DNA of 64,000 nucleotides from assembly GCA_964346175.1 (NCBI GenBank), contig CAYFTG010000004.1, positions 33,459-97,458 of the forward strand, given 5' to 3'. This document shows positions 42,053 to 50,885 of the stretch, one piece after another (positions within the stretch are counted from its first letter, which is position 1; the number at the start of each line of letters is the position of its first letter). The DNA is from DTU032 sp964346175. GTDB lineage: Bacteria > Bacillota > Clostridia > Saccharofermentanales > DTU023. The position numbers and the translations under genes were made by a program. The notes beneath the pieces were generated by a model. That model ran no database searches. It was not told the origin of the DNA and was given only the letters and a program-made list of their open reading frames with translations.

Positions 42053-43812
42053 TGCTGAAATCTTATGTAAAACCTCATGTCAGCAAAATTGTTGTAAACG
42101 CAATCGTCAAAATGAGCGGTACGCTTCTTGAAGTTGTTCTGCCGGCAATTTTAGCTTACATAATCAATCAGGTGGTGCCTACAAGACAGGCTAACAGCAT
42201 CATCAACTGGGGCTTGGTCATGATTGTCTGCGCCATTTTAGCGTGGTACTTAAACGTAAAAGCTAATCGTATGGCGACCAGAACTTCTGCTCTGACAATA
42301 AAGAAAATTCGACAGGACTTGTTCACTCGTTCATTGGGCTTGTCGGCCAGACAAATTGATCGGCTGACAATTTCCTCCCTGGAATCGCGCCTTACCTCGG
42401 ATACATATGCTGTTCACCGCTTCCTAGGAGCAACCCTGCGTATGGGTATACGCTCTGCCATGCTCTTTGTAGGCGGTGTCATTTTCTGCTTTATCCTAAG
42501 CTGGCGGCTCGCTCTGGTGCTCCTACTCTTGGTCCCCCCACTCTTCCTCCTGGTTCGCTACATCTTGAAACGCGGCATACCCATGTATCGTCAAGTGCAG
42601 CGCAAGGTTGACGAGATGGTGCAGGTTATCCGCGAAAACATCAGAGGCATTAAAGTTTCCAAAGCCCTAGACACAACAGAGTATGAAAAAGACCGCTTTG
42701 CCGTAGCCAATCGCGATGTCAAAACAGCAGAAGTCGCTGCCAGCTATCGTATGTCTACATTGTCGCCTCTCGTCAATGTAATTCTTTATAGTGGACTGGC
42801 TGTCGTACTCATTTTAGGTGCGAACTTTGTCAATATCGGTTTGGTACAAACGGGTACCATCGTTGCCTTCATGTCCTATTTTATCCAGATCACGAACTCG
42901 CTTCTGGGTTTGAACCGCATGTTCAACATCTATAACCGCGCCTCAGCCTCGGCATCACGTATCAACGAAGTCTTGCAAATGCCTTTGGACAAAAACCAAA
43001 CTCAGAACGAAGCAGAGCTGATGGACCTTCCCGAGCTCAACTCTGCCGTGCCTGAAATAGAATTCCGCAATGTTTCGTTCTCGTATTTAGGTGAAAAGCT
43101 AGATCTGGAAGATATTAACTTCAAACTATACCCTGGAGCCACCCTTGGCATTATGGGTCCTACCGGTTCCGGCAAAAGCACGATCATTCGCCTACTTCTG
43201 CGTCAATACGATGTCAGCTCGGGCGAAATATTGCTGCGCGGAGTCAATATCAAGAACCTGCACAGAAAAGACTTACACAGTTTGTTCGGCAGTGTCTTCC
43301 AAAATGATTTCCTCCACAGTGGCACTGTACGAGAAAATATTGCTTTCGGCAGAGATTTTTCCGATGAAGAGATTCTGAAGGCAAGTGAATCTGCCCAGGC
43401 TTCCGATTTTCTTGACATAAAAGAAGGCGGCCTCGATTTCATACTGGCTTCTAAAGCGGTTAACTTGTCTGGCGGTCAAAAACAGCGCCTCCTAATCAGT
43501 CGAGCTCTGCTCGGCGATTCCGCAATTCTCTTGCTCGATGACTCTTCCAGCGCTTTAGACTTTCAGACAGAGGCGAATTTGCGTCGCGCCATTAGAGAAA
43601 ATTTCAGCCAGAGTACTTCGATTGTGATTACACAAAGGGTAAGTTCTGTGCGCGCAGCGGAGGAAATCATCTTCCTTGATCAGGGCAAAATCTTAGCTCA
43701 AGGTACGCACGAAGAATTGCTACGTACATGCAGACCGTATCGTGAAATCGCAAACATGCAGACACGTGAAGGCCAAGATTCTGACAATTATGATCTTGCT
43801 TATGAATACTAA
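42052..43812 (+). CDS. ABC transporter half (degenerate Walker B), MarR operon
   Basis: A 586-residue exporter half: six membrane helices (residues about 15-310) and an ATPase domain. Walker A is GPTGSGKST, signature LSGGQ is canonical, but Walker B ends ILLLDDSSSALD, with Asp for the catalytic Glu. The next gene has the complementary non-canonical signature. The pair therefore resembles heterodimeric multidrug exporters. The start overlaps the marR stop by one base. It is distinct in sequence from the pair at 33.7-37.3 kb. Confidence 0.9.
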   Translation: MLKSYVKPHVSKIVVNAIVKMSGTLLEVVLPAILAYIINQVVPTRQANSIINWGLVMIVCAILAWYLNVKANRMATRTSALTIKKIRQDLFTRSLGLSARQIDRLTISSLESRLTSDTYAVHRFLGATLRMGIRSAMLFVGGVIFCFILSWRLALVLLLLVPPLFLLVRYILKRGIPMYRQVQRKVDEMVQVIRENIRGIKVSKALDTTEYEKDRFAVANRDVKTAEVAASYRMSTLSPLVNVILYSGLAVVLILGANFVNIGLVQTGTIVAFMSYFIQITNSLLGLNRMFNIYNRASASASRINEVLQMPLDKNQTQNEAELMDLPELNSAVPEIEFRNVSFSYLGEKLDLEDINFKLYPGATLGIMGPTGSGKSTIIRLLLRQYDVSSGEILLRGVNIKNLHRKDLHSLFGSVFQNDFLHSGTVRENIAFGRDFSDEEILKASESAQASDFLDIKEGGLDFILASKAVNLSGGQKQRLLISRALLGDSAILLLDDSSSALDFQTEANLRRAIRENFSQSTSIVITQRVSSVRAAEEIIFLDQGKILAQGTHEELLRTCRPYREIANMQTREGQDSDNYDLAYEY

Positions 43813-43824
43813 TGAGGTTGATAA

Positions 43825-45603
43825 ATGCTAATGTTAACGGAAAGAAATAAAGATCAAGTCCAAGCTAGAAATTATGGCGCAATTTTCCGCAGACTTTTAT
43901 CATATATGAGATCTGAAGCGTGGCGCTTCTTGCTGGGCATGGTCCTTGTGATTGCGGCGAACGTGGTAGCACTGTGGGGACCTCGCTTTGCAGGTCAGGC
44001 CATTGACGCAATGGGTGTCGGGGTCGGTCAAACTGATTTCTCTCTAGCAATCACGCGAGCCTTGCTAATGCTAGTAGCTTACGCCGGTTCAGCCTTGCTA
44101 AATTTCTTCATGGTCAGACTGGTTGTACGTGCCGCTCAAAATGTAGTTGAACGGATGCGTCAGGACACTTTTGACAAGATTGTCGAATTGCCGATCTCTT
44201 ATATTGATACGCACCAAGCCGGAGACTTGGTCTCCCGCATTTCCTACGATCTCGATCTGGTCAGCCAGTCGATGACTCACGACTTCGTGCAAGTGGCGGC
44301 CAGCAGTATTACCGTGCTCGGCTCCCTCTTCATGATGATGCGAATATCCCTGGCCCTCTCAGTAGTCTTCCTGCTTATCTTGCCCGCAACTATAATCTTC
44401 ACAATCTACCGTGTTAAAAAGACCCGCCCCCTCTTCCGGATCCGTTCGAGGAAATTAGGCGAAATGAACGCCTATGTAGAAGAAATCCTCTTTGGCCAAA
44501 AAACCATCCGAGCTTACGATAAGGAAGATTATTTTGCTGAGCAATTCGGAGAAGTAAACAACGAGAGCATTGGAGCCTATTTCAAAGCTGACTACCAAGC
44601 AGCTTTGAACGGTCCTTCCATCTCCCTGATCTCTAACCTCTCTCTGGCACTGGTATCACTCTTCGGCTCTCTCTTGTTTCTGCAGGGGCGCTTCAGCATC
44701 GGTAATTTCTCTTCTTTCATTCTCTATTCGCGCCGTTTCTCCGGCCCGATCAATGAGATTGCCAATATTTTTGCAGATTTGCAGTCTTCATTATCTGCTG
44801 CCAATCGTGTTTTTTCTCTCTTGGAGCAAGATTCCGAACCCGCTGATAAAGAAGACGCACATGTCCTGACTGACGCCCGCGGCGAAGTAGAATTCGCCAA
44901 TGTCTCATTCTCCTACGTCGAGGATGTGCCAGTAATCCAAGATTTCTCTTTCGTTGCTGAGCCCGGCAGCTTAGTTGCTATCGTTGGACCGACCGGAGCA
45001 GGTAAAACCACGCTGATCAATCTTTTGATGCGCTTTTATGATCCGCAAAAGGGCGAGATTCGCATCGATTCTTATCCTATTAAGGATTTGAGTCGTAAGA
45101 GCCTACGGCGCTCTTTTGCTATGGTTTTGCAGGATACATGGCTTTTCAGGGGCACGATTCGGGAAAACATTGCCTATGGACGTCCTGAAGCCAGCCTCGA
45201 GGAAATTATTCAAGCAGCAGAAGCTGCACACATCCACGACTTTATTGAGTCTCAGCCTATGGGCTACGATACAATGCTTAGTGATGAAGCTTCTAACTTG
45301 TCACAGGGTCAAAAGCAGCTGCTCACTATTGCTCGCGCAATGCTTCTGGACACACCGATGCTGATTTTAGACGAGGCGACCTCGAATGTAGATAGCCACA
45401 CAGAAATCATCGTTCAAGATGCAATGAACAAGTTAATCTCAGGACGTACATCTTTCGTAATTGCGCATCGCCTTTCGACTATTCAAAACGCTGATCATAT
45501 TCTGCTCTTAGTTGATGGAGAGATTGCCGAAGAAGGCACGCATGATGATTTGCTCAATAAAGAGGGCGCTTACTACGACTTGTATCAGTCGCAGTTTGCC
45601 TAA
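43825..45603 (+). CDS. ABC transporter half (consensus Walker B, LSQGQ signature), MarR operon
   Basis: The second half of the MarR-controlled exporter, 592 residues. Its membrane domain covers residues about 28-330. The ATPase domain has Walker A GPTGAGKTT, an altered signature LSQGQ and an intact LILDEATSNVD with the catalytic Glu. Together with the preceding gene it gives one consensus and one degenerate ATP site. ATG 43825 follows TGAGGTTGATAA, 12 bases after the first gene. Substrate unknown; drug or peptide export is family inference. Confidence 0.9.
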   Translation: MLMLTERNKDQVQARNYGAIFRRLLSYMRSEAWRFLLGMVLVIAANVVALWGPRFAGQAIDAMGVGVGQTDFSLAITRALLMLVAYAGSALLNFFMVRLVVRAAQNVVERMRQDTFDKIVELPISYIDTHQAGDLVSRISYDLDLVSQSMTHDFVQVAASSITVLGSLFMMMRISLALSVVFLLILPATIIFTIYRVKKTRPLFRIRSRKLGEMNAYVEEILFGQKTIRAYDKEDYFAEQFGEVNNESIGAYFKADYQAALNGPSISLISNLSLALVSLFGSLLFLQGRFSIGNFSSFILYSRRFSGPINEIANIFADLQSSLSAANRVFSLLEQDSEPADKEDAHVLTDARGEVEFANVSFSYVEDVPVIQDFSFVAEPGSLVAIVGPTGAGKTTLINLLMRFYDPQKGEIRIDSYPIKDLSRKSLRRSFAMVLQDTWLFRGTIRENIAYGRPEASLEEIIQAAEAAHIHDFIESQPMGYDTMLSDEASNLSQGQKQLLTIARAMLLDTPMLILDEATSNVDSHTEIIVQDAMNKLISGRTSFVIAHRLSTIQNADHILLLVDGEIAEEGTHDDLLNKEGAYYDLYQSQFA

Positions 45604-45625
45604 TTAAAATTACCTTCTCCCACCA

Positions 45626-45666
45626 CCGGGACGCTGTTTGGATGGCCGAAAGGTCCAGCGTCCCGG
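45626..45666. other. GC-rich inverted repeat after the MarR operon
   Basis: CCGGGACGCTG (45626-45636) is the exact inverse complement of CAGCGTCCCGG (45656-45666). The loop can pair further. No T-run follows, so on its own it is not a standard terminator; it may protect the 3' end or work with the next hairpin. Confidence 0.6.
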
Positions 45667-45685
45667 GGATACTCCTTCTATTGCA

Positions 45686-45720
45686 AAAGGGGCTCAGCTG
45701 CAAAAACAGCCGGCCCCTTT
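45686..45720. terminator. Terminator between convergent exporter and Wzz-like genes
   Basis: AAAGGGGC (45686-45693) pairs with GCCCCTTT (45713-45720), with an inner GCTG/CAGC stem and A-rich loop. A and T tracts flank it on both sides. Confidence 0.7.
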
Positions 45721-45774
45721 ACTTAATTTGCATTTTCTCTGCAGAAGATTTATCTCTTATGCAAAACACAGACT

Positions 45775-47325
45775 TTAATTGTTGAGCACTTCGACTGAGA
45801 TCAGCCCCAAGAGTGGTTTCTTTAGCTCTTGTGATATTTCCAAAGAACGCAACAAGCTCTGCATCTCTGTCTGACGCGGACGCACCATAATTATGGCCGC
45901 ATCTGTCGCTCTCAGCGCATCAATTACAGCAACTTCGCTCATCGAGTCTGCGAGAGAGATCAGTTCGAAACTCTTACCCCCGTTAAATTCAGCTGCCTGA
46001 TTGATAGCAGCCAAGGCAGTCTGCACGGCAGCATCCTCAGTCGAAAGAGCTGCGATCTTATAGACAGAAGCGTCTGCGTCTTCCCTGTTTTCACTGACGC
46101 CAGTGATGACTGAAGCAGCATATTCTGCGCTCACTTCCGTCGCTTCTGCATCCCGCAGCTTGGCTCCCAGATAGCGGCGCTCAATCCAGCGGTCAATCGC
46201 CGAAGCGAAACGTTGTTTCTCCATCGTTTCCTCAGACTGAACAAAGATTTCATTAATGTAAAGCAAGCCGATGCTGCGAGCAAGATCTGCAGGATGCAAC
46301 AATTTGCCGGCAGATGCGCCGCGATAGAAATTCCACATCACTGCAATCATAATACCTACGATCAGGCCACCGATGGTGTACAGGGATACGCTGGCGCTCT
46401 TAGCCAGCTCTTCCTCTACTTCTTCTTGTTCCGCCTCTGCTTGTGCCTTAATCTTCTCTTCCAAAGCCAGCTCAAGTTCAAATTCGAGTTCCTTTTCCAA
46501 ATCTACTTCAATATATTTATCTAGAGTGTCAATTGTACTTTGCAATTCTGCATCGAGTTCTTCGATTTGACTTTCAATCCTTTGCCTTTCTCGGCTGATG
46601 GACGGATTTTTAACAGTTCGAAAGTTCTCCTCAATAATATTAAGTGTATGAGGATAGGAGAAGCTGATCTGGTTCTCTGCTTCAAGGAAGATATACTCCT
46701 GAGCAGCAGTGCTCAGTTTACGCACGAAACTTTGATCCGGACCGGTAAATTTGAACTCAATGCTACCGTCTGCCGCAAGGTTTACATCTACCAGCTCACG
46801 CAAATTGTCTCCAGTGACTGAGGAAAAGATTTCTCTACCTAAATGGGTGTAAAAGGCATTACTGCGCATTGATCGTAGATAATCGAGGCTTAGGAGCAGG
46901 TGTCTTTGTTCAATAATTTCATCATTTTCGTTAGTGATATTATTCATCACTATCTCCAGACTGAAAGTCGCCAGAGGCTGAGAATCCGGGTCTAAGGACA
47001 GATAGACACTATTACTCAGATGCTCGCTCATAATGCCAATATTTTCTCTCAGGAAAGCGATCCGCTTGTTATGGCGAATTACAGTAGTGTCGTCAGCGAT
47101 CAATTTTTCACGAATAGCAGCGATTTCTTCATCTGTCAGTACCACCTCTGCTTCTTCAATTGATTCCGTGCTGACGGCAGGCACTTCCTGCTCTCGATTG
47201 CGATAAAGGGCCACTCCGGCTAAGAGAACTGCTCCAATCAGAGCAAATAAAACAATCTTGCGCCAACCTTTTAGCGCAAAATAAATGAAATCCTTTAAAT
47301 AATATGCTTCGTAGTCTTTTTCCAT
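45775..47325 (-). CDS. Wzz-like chain-length determinant protein with P-loop-less tyrosine-kinase-like tail
   Basis: A membrane protein of the polysaccharide co-polymerase type. After a short cytoplasmic N-terminus with KDFIYFALKGWRKIV comes TM1 (LFALIGAVLLAGVALY). A long extracytoplasmic region with heptad-rich, Glu-rich coiled coil (about residues 60-300) follows, then TM2 (LYTIGGLIVGIMIAVMW). The cytoplasmic tail (about residues 330-516) looks like a CpsD/BY-kinase or MinD-like domain: its last part, AAIIMVRPRQTEMQSLLRSL followed by KKPLLGLISVEV, matches the closing strands of that fold. No Walker A GKS/T loop is visible, so it is probably inactive. ATG 47325 follows GAGGT. No capsule cluster is nearby. 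Confidence 0.68.
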   Translation of the reverse strand: MEKDYEAYYLKDFIYFALKGWRKIVLFALIGAVLLAGVALYRNREQEVPAVSTESIEEAEVVLTDEEIAAIREKLIADDTTVIRHNKRIAFLRENIGIMSEHLSNSVYLSLDPDSQPLATFSLEIVMNNITNENDEIIEQRHLLLSLDYLRSMRSNAFYTHLGREIFSSVTGDNLRELVDVNLAADGSIEFKFTGPDQSFVRKLSTAAQEYIFLEAENQISFSYPHTLNIIEENFRTVKNPSISRERQRIESQIEELDAELQSTIDTLDKYIEVDLEKELEFELELALEEKIKAQAEAEQEEVEEELAKSASVSLYTIGGLIVGIMIAVMWNFYRGASAGKLLHPADLARSIGLLYINEIFVQSEETMEKQRFASAIDRWIERRYLGAKLRDAEATEVSAEYAASVITGVSENREDADASVYKIAALSTEDAAVQTALAAINQAAEFNGGKSFELISLADSMSEVAVIDALRATDAAIIMVRPRQTEMQSLLRSLEISQELKKPLLGLISVEVLNN

Positions 47326-47584
47326 ATCTACCTCATATCCTGTCCCCAGTCCTGCAGGAACGTAAATTTGTCTAACAAAAGCCAAGCCCTCATAGCTAGC
47401 TGTTTCAATTGGTAACCTGCTAAAATCTTAACCACTAAACTGGTCTTTTGCAAGCTTAGCTTAAGCAAGGAAATGGTCACATTTAGATATTCCCCCAAGT
47501 TGAAATCTGTTATTTTAAATTATAGTAATAGCTTTCTCTAGCAAGCGTAAGCAGATCTACTACGATCAGGAAAGGACGTATCAC

Positions 47585-48166
47585 ATGAACTTTGACAATA
47601 CGCAATGGCTAATAGAAGGAGAATATAGACTGATGGAAGATGGTGTGGGACTACGTTCCTTGCCCGAATCAGACTATTTCGTCAACCCGCTGGACGGTAA
47701 AGTGAAGAGCGATGCTGTTTTCCGCTATCGCGAAGTTGAAGGAGACTTCATCTTCAAAGCCCGTGTCAGCTGCTACTTTGATCAAGACTTCGACGCACCC
47801 ATACTCATGGCCTATGATAATGAAAAGCTCTGGACCAAGATATGTTTTGAACAAACGGATCAAGGAACTCCGGCCATAGTATCAGTCGTCACGAGAGATC
47901 GCTCCGATGATGCCATCGGCGAGTATATCAACAGAGAAGAAGTGTGGCTCTTATTGGCCCGCCAAGGCGATACCTTCTCCGCACATTACTCACTGGATGG
48001 CGACAAATATTTCATGGTGCGCCTCGCTTGGCTGCCCATGCCTAAGAAAATCAAAGTCGGTTTTGGTGTACAATCACCTACGGGTGGCGGTGTCAGAGCA
48101 TATTTCAGAAATATGAGTTTGAAAGAACGTACACCGTCGGATATCAGAGATGCTAACAAGGATTAA
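47585..48166 (+). CDS. DUF1349 domain-containing protein
   Basis: A 193-residue cytoplasmic protein of the DUF1349 family, a concanavalin-A-like jelly-roll fold similar to YesU. Typical segments are the DYFVNP region near the N-terminus, FIFKARVSCYFDQDFDAPILMAYDN, the VTRDRSDDA stretch, YSLDGDKYFMVRLAWLP and VGFGVQSPTGGGVRAYF. The family is thought to bind or modify carbohydrates, but no catalytic mechanism is established. ATG 47585 follows AAAGGA. It may be co-transcribed with the next gene, 19 bases away. Confidence 0.85.
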   Translation: MNFDNTQWLIEGEYRLMEDGVGLRSLPESDYFVNPLDGKVKSDAVFRYREVEGDFIFKARVSCYFDQDFDAPILMAYDNEKLWTKICFEQTDQGTPAIVSVVTRDRSDDAIGEYINREEVWLLLARQGDTFSAHYSLDGDKYFMVRLAWLPMPKKIKVGFGVQSPTGGGVRAYFRNMSLKERTPSDIRDANKD

Positions 48167-48185
48167 AGAAATTAGAGGGATTTGA

Positions 48186-48713
48186 GTGCAAGATTTACTT
48201 TTAGTCGTAGACATGCAAAATGATTTTATCAGCGGTAGCCTTGGGACTAAGGAAGCTGAGGCTATTCTGCCACGCGTGCGTGAGTTGATCGACAGCTATC
48301 CGGCTGACAAGGTCTATTTCACACGCGATACCCATCAGGAGGACTATCTCGAAACGCAGGAAGGCCGCAAACTGCCGATCACACACTGTTTAGAAGGAAG
48401 CGAGGGTTGGCAGATAGAAGAGTCTTTAGAAAAAAGGCGGCAAACCACAATTATTGATAAACCTGCTTTCGGTTCAGTCGAGCTAGCTCAGCTACTGGCT
48501 GAACTTAACGAAGAGGAAACCATTCGCAGTTTGCGCTTTGCAGGACTTTGCACCGACATCTGCATTATTTCCAATGCACTTATCGCTAAGGCGGTTTTAC
48601 CTGAAGCTGAAATTATCGTGGACGCATCCGCCTGTGCAGGCGTGACACCGGAGCAGCATCAGACCGCTTTGGATGCCATGAAGGTTTGCCAGATTACAGT
48701 CGAAAACGAGTAA
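48186..48713 (+). CDS. Isochorismatase-family cysteine hydrolase (nicotinamidase-like)
   Basis: A 175-residue cytoplasmic hydrolase. The catalytic triad can be read as Asp9 (VVDMQNDFI), Lys92 (DKPAFGS) and Cys126 (GLCTDICIISNA), the family arrangement. The metal-site residues DTH and the nearby EGSEGW resemble nicotinamidases, so nicotinamide deamidation is possible but unproven. GTG 48186 follows GAGGG. The stop codon is within the terminator stem. Confidence 0.82.
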   Translation: MQDLLLVVDMQNDFISGSLGTKEAEAILPRVRELIDSYPADKVYFTRDTHQEDYLETQEGRKLPITHCLEGSEGWQIEESLEKRRQTTIIDKPAFGSVELAQLLAELNEEETIRSLRFAGLCTDICIISNALIAKAVLPEAEIIVDASACAGVTPEQHQTALDAMKVCQITVENE

Positions 48714-48752
48714 CGTTGGCCAAGCGTTACCCCAAACCAACGTTACTCGTTT
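48704..48752. terminator. Strong bidirectional terminator at the end of the cysteine hydrolase gene
   Basis: A 16-bp stem: 48704-48719 pairs exactly with 48737-48752. It includes the stop codon of the plus-strand gene and precedes the end of the minus-strand operon. Confidence 0.85.
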
Positions 48753-48761
48753 CTACTCCAA

Positions 48762-49000
48762 TTATTTTCCTCCGAGCAAATTTTCGTATTCACTCTCCCT
48801 AAATCCGACGAGGACGGTGTCACCATCGACCAAGACCGGACGTCTGACCATTAGAGCGTTTTCCTTTTTGGTCAAAAGATCAAGCTTTTCTTCGTCAGAC
48901 AGATCATCTAAGCGCCCTTTAAGACTGAGGTCGCGATATCGTCAAGCCAGGCTTTGGCTTTTTTGCAAGTACTACAGTTTTTATAACAGATAAATAACAT
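48762..49000 (-). pseudogene. ArsC/Spx-family reductase-like gene, broken by internal deletion and frameshift
   Basis: Frame one starts at ATG 49000 and reads MLFICYKNCSTCKKAKAWLD, the N-terminus and CxxC active site of the ArsC/Spx/YffB family. It then meets a TAG. A second frame continues as YRDLSLKGRLDDLSDEEK, then NALMVRRPVLVDGDTVLVGF and ends at 48762, the family's C-terminal half with its conserved RP. The middle, about 35-40 residues of the usual 115, is missing and the two parts are out of frame. The gene lies 12 bases after the nucleoside hydrolase in the same direction. It is either a decayed gene or a small assembly deletion. Confidence 0.8.
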
Positions 49001-49012
49001 GTCAGGCTCATT

Positions 49013-49939
49013 CTAATAGCGGCCGATTATCTCCAGAAAACATTCAAAAAAGCGGTCGCGATCCACAGCCAAGACGACATCTACAGTACGTTCTTGGAAA
49101 TGAAAATCACTGTAGACATCCGAGACTGTCTTGCCGCGCGTCAACTTACCTTTGGTCTCTATCTTCACACCGGCTTTCTCTGAGTAAAAGAGCTCAGGAT
49201 AGACCAGATAAAGGAAGGTGCAAGGATCGTGCATGGCGACAAAATCGAGCCCAAACAGCTTTTCGGCCCAAGTAAGGGTCTGTTGCATGGAATTGGCCAA
49301 GAAGGCTCCTTGCTCATTCACGTTCCCTAATCGCTCAATATCTTGGGCTTTTAAAGATGCCTGCATAGTAACGTCTAATCCTAGCATTGCGATATCCAAA
49401 TCTGAAGAGAAAACAATATCAGCTGCTTCCGGATCGAAGTAGATATTAAACTCTGCTGAAGGAGTCGTATTGCCATAGGAAACGGCTCCGCCCATCAGGA
49501 CTACGCGCTTGATCTTTTGCTTGAGATCGGCATATTTGAGTAAGGCAATAGCTAAGTTTGTCAGAGGTCCGATCATCACGAGAGTCAAGTCTTCATAGTC
49601 GGAAGCAGCTTGGTAGATGGCATCCCAGGCCGGCAAAGCTTCATGCTGAGCTTTAGAAGGCGTCAGTGTCTGCCCTCCCAAACCGTTCTCGCCATGAATT
49701 TCCCGTGCAAAATGTGGTTCTGTCAGAAGCGGCCGCTCTGCCCCTTTATACACCGGCACCTCTAAACCGGCATAGGTGATCAGGTTGCGTGCATTCTCAT
49801 AGGTATATTTAAGCTCTACGTTGCCTGCACAGGCGGAGACACCAATAATTTCAATTTCGGGCATTTTCGCCGCCAGCAAAATTGCTGCTGCGTCATCTAT
49901 GCCCGGGTCGGCATCGAGCCAAACTTTCATCGCTGTCAT
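49013..49939 (-). CDS. Nucleoside hydrolase (second of two)
   Basis: Cleaves the N-glycosidic bond of nucleosides to give base and ribose. The calcium-binding signature is WLDADPGIDDAAAI near the N-terminus (DxDxGxDD). MIGPLTNLAIAL and VLMGGAVSYGNTTPSAEFN follow, and the active-site His is in AMHDPCTFLY. ATG 49939 follows GGGAGGT and overlaps the preceding stop (ATGA). The frame extends upstream, but that part lies inside the other hydrolase gene. Length 308. Purine or pyrimidine preference cannot be told. Confidence 0.9.
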   Translation of the reverse strand: MTAMKVWLDADPGIDDAAAILLAAKMPEIEIIGVSACAGNVELKYTYENARNLITYAGLEVPVYKGAERPLLTEPHFAREIHGENGLGGQTLTPSKAQHEALPAWDAIYQAASDYEDLTLVMIGPLTNLAIALLKYADLKQKIKRVVLMGGAVSYGNTTPSAEFNIYFDPEAADIVFSSDLDIAMLGLDVTMQASLKAQDIERLGNVNEQGAFLANSMQQTLTWAEKLFGLDFVAMHDPCTFLYLVYPELFYSEKAGVKIETKGKLTRGKTVSDVYSDFHFQERTVDVVLAVDRDRFFECFLEIIGRY

Positions 49940-50883
49940 TGTTCCACCTCCCCATAGGATTCCAGCGCTGAGCAGATCAGATCGACAAACTTCTCCCGTT
50001 CGATGTCGAACACCAGATCCACATTCGCCTCTTGTCCCCACACACCGTAACGATCCACTACCGTCTCACCGCGACAATAATCACCAGTCAACTCAACATC
50101 AACAAAGCATGCTTCGCTTGTGAGAATCTCAGGATTAGTTAGAGCGATCACGGCCACGGCGTCATGCACCGGAGCGCCGGGGTAGCCTTTTTCCTTATGA
50201 AAAAGGTAGAAAAAATCTAACCATTCGGCAACTATTTGCGCGACCGGATTATCAATCTGTCGCATCCGCTCGATGTCTTCAGGCTGAACCAAGGCTTTCT
50301 CTGTTACATCCAGGCCGCACATGGTTAGAGGTACGCCTGCATGGAAGACTACGTGAGCGGCTTCCGGATCGACCAGAATGTTAAATTCTGCCGCCGGTGT
50401 CCAATTGCCATAGGCAGCTCCGCCGCCCATGAAACAGATCCGGGCAATTTTCTCTTTCAGCTCAGGATAAGTTAATAGAAGTGTCGCAACATTAGTCAAG
50501 GGTCCGGTCGGAACTATCGTAATCGGCTCTTCAGCTTCACGTAGCAATTTCGCCATCAAATCAACGGCGCCCAGCTCATGTAATTTTATTTCGGGATCAG
50601 GTAAAGCGGGACCGTCCAGGCCTGATTCTCCATGCACGGAGGGCGCATCAATGTGTTCCGTAAACAAAGGCTTGTCAGAGCCTTGGGCGATTACGACCTC
50701 CTGACCGAGCAAGGTCCAAATTTTTCTACTGTTTAAAGTTGTTTTATCCAGAGTGACATTTCCCGCTACTGTGGTAACAGCAAGAATCTCCAATAATGGC
50801 GACGACGCCGCCAAAGTCCAAGCAATGGCGTCGTCGTGACCAGGATCTCCGTCCAGAATGACGGGGATTTTCTTTTCTAACAT
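49936..50883 (-). CDS. Nucleoside hydrolase (first of two)
   Basis: A 315-residue IUNH-family enzyme. The calcium site is ILDGDPGHDDAIAW, followed by VPTGPLTNVATLL, CFMGGGAAYGNWTPAAEFN and VHDAVAVIAL. It resembles RihA/RihB-type pyrimidine ribonucleoside hydrolases in the GDPGHDDA motif. It starts 2 bases after nupQ, with ATG 50883 behind GGGAG. It is only moderately similar to the next hydrolase, so the pair may cover different nucleosides. Confidence 0.9.
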   Translation of the reverse strand: MLEKKIPVILDGDPGHDDAIAWTLAASSPLLEILAVTTVAGNVTLDKTTLNSRKIWTLLGQEVVIAQGSDKPLFTEHIDAPSVHGESGLDGPALPDPEIKLHELGAVDLMAKLLREAEEPITIVPTGPLTNVATLLLTYPELKEKIARICFMGGGAAYGNWTPAAEFNILVDPEAAHVVFHAGVPLTMCGLDVTEKALVQPEDIERMRQIDNPVAQIVAEWLDFFYLFHKEKGYPGAPVHDAVAVIALTNPEILTSEACFVDVELTGDYCRGETVVDRYGVWGQEANVDLVFDIEREKFVDLICSALESYGEVEQ

Positions 50884-50885
50884 AT

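Noticed and set aside
45626..45666. GC-rich inverted repeat as an attachment site or IS end
   Set aside because: No transposase, no target-site duplication and no second copy in the window.
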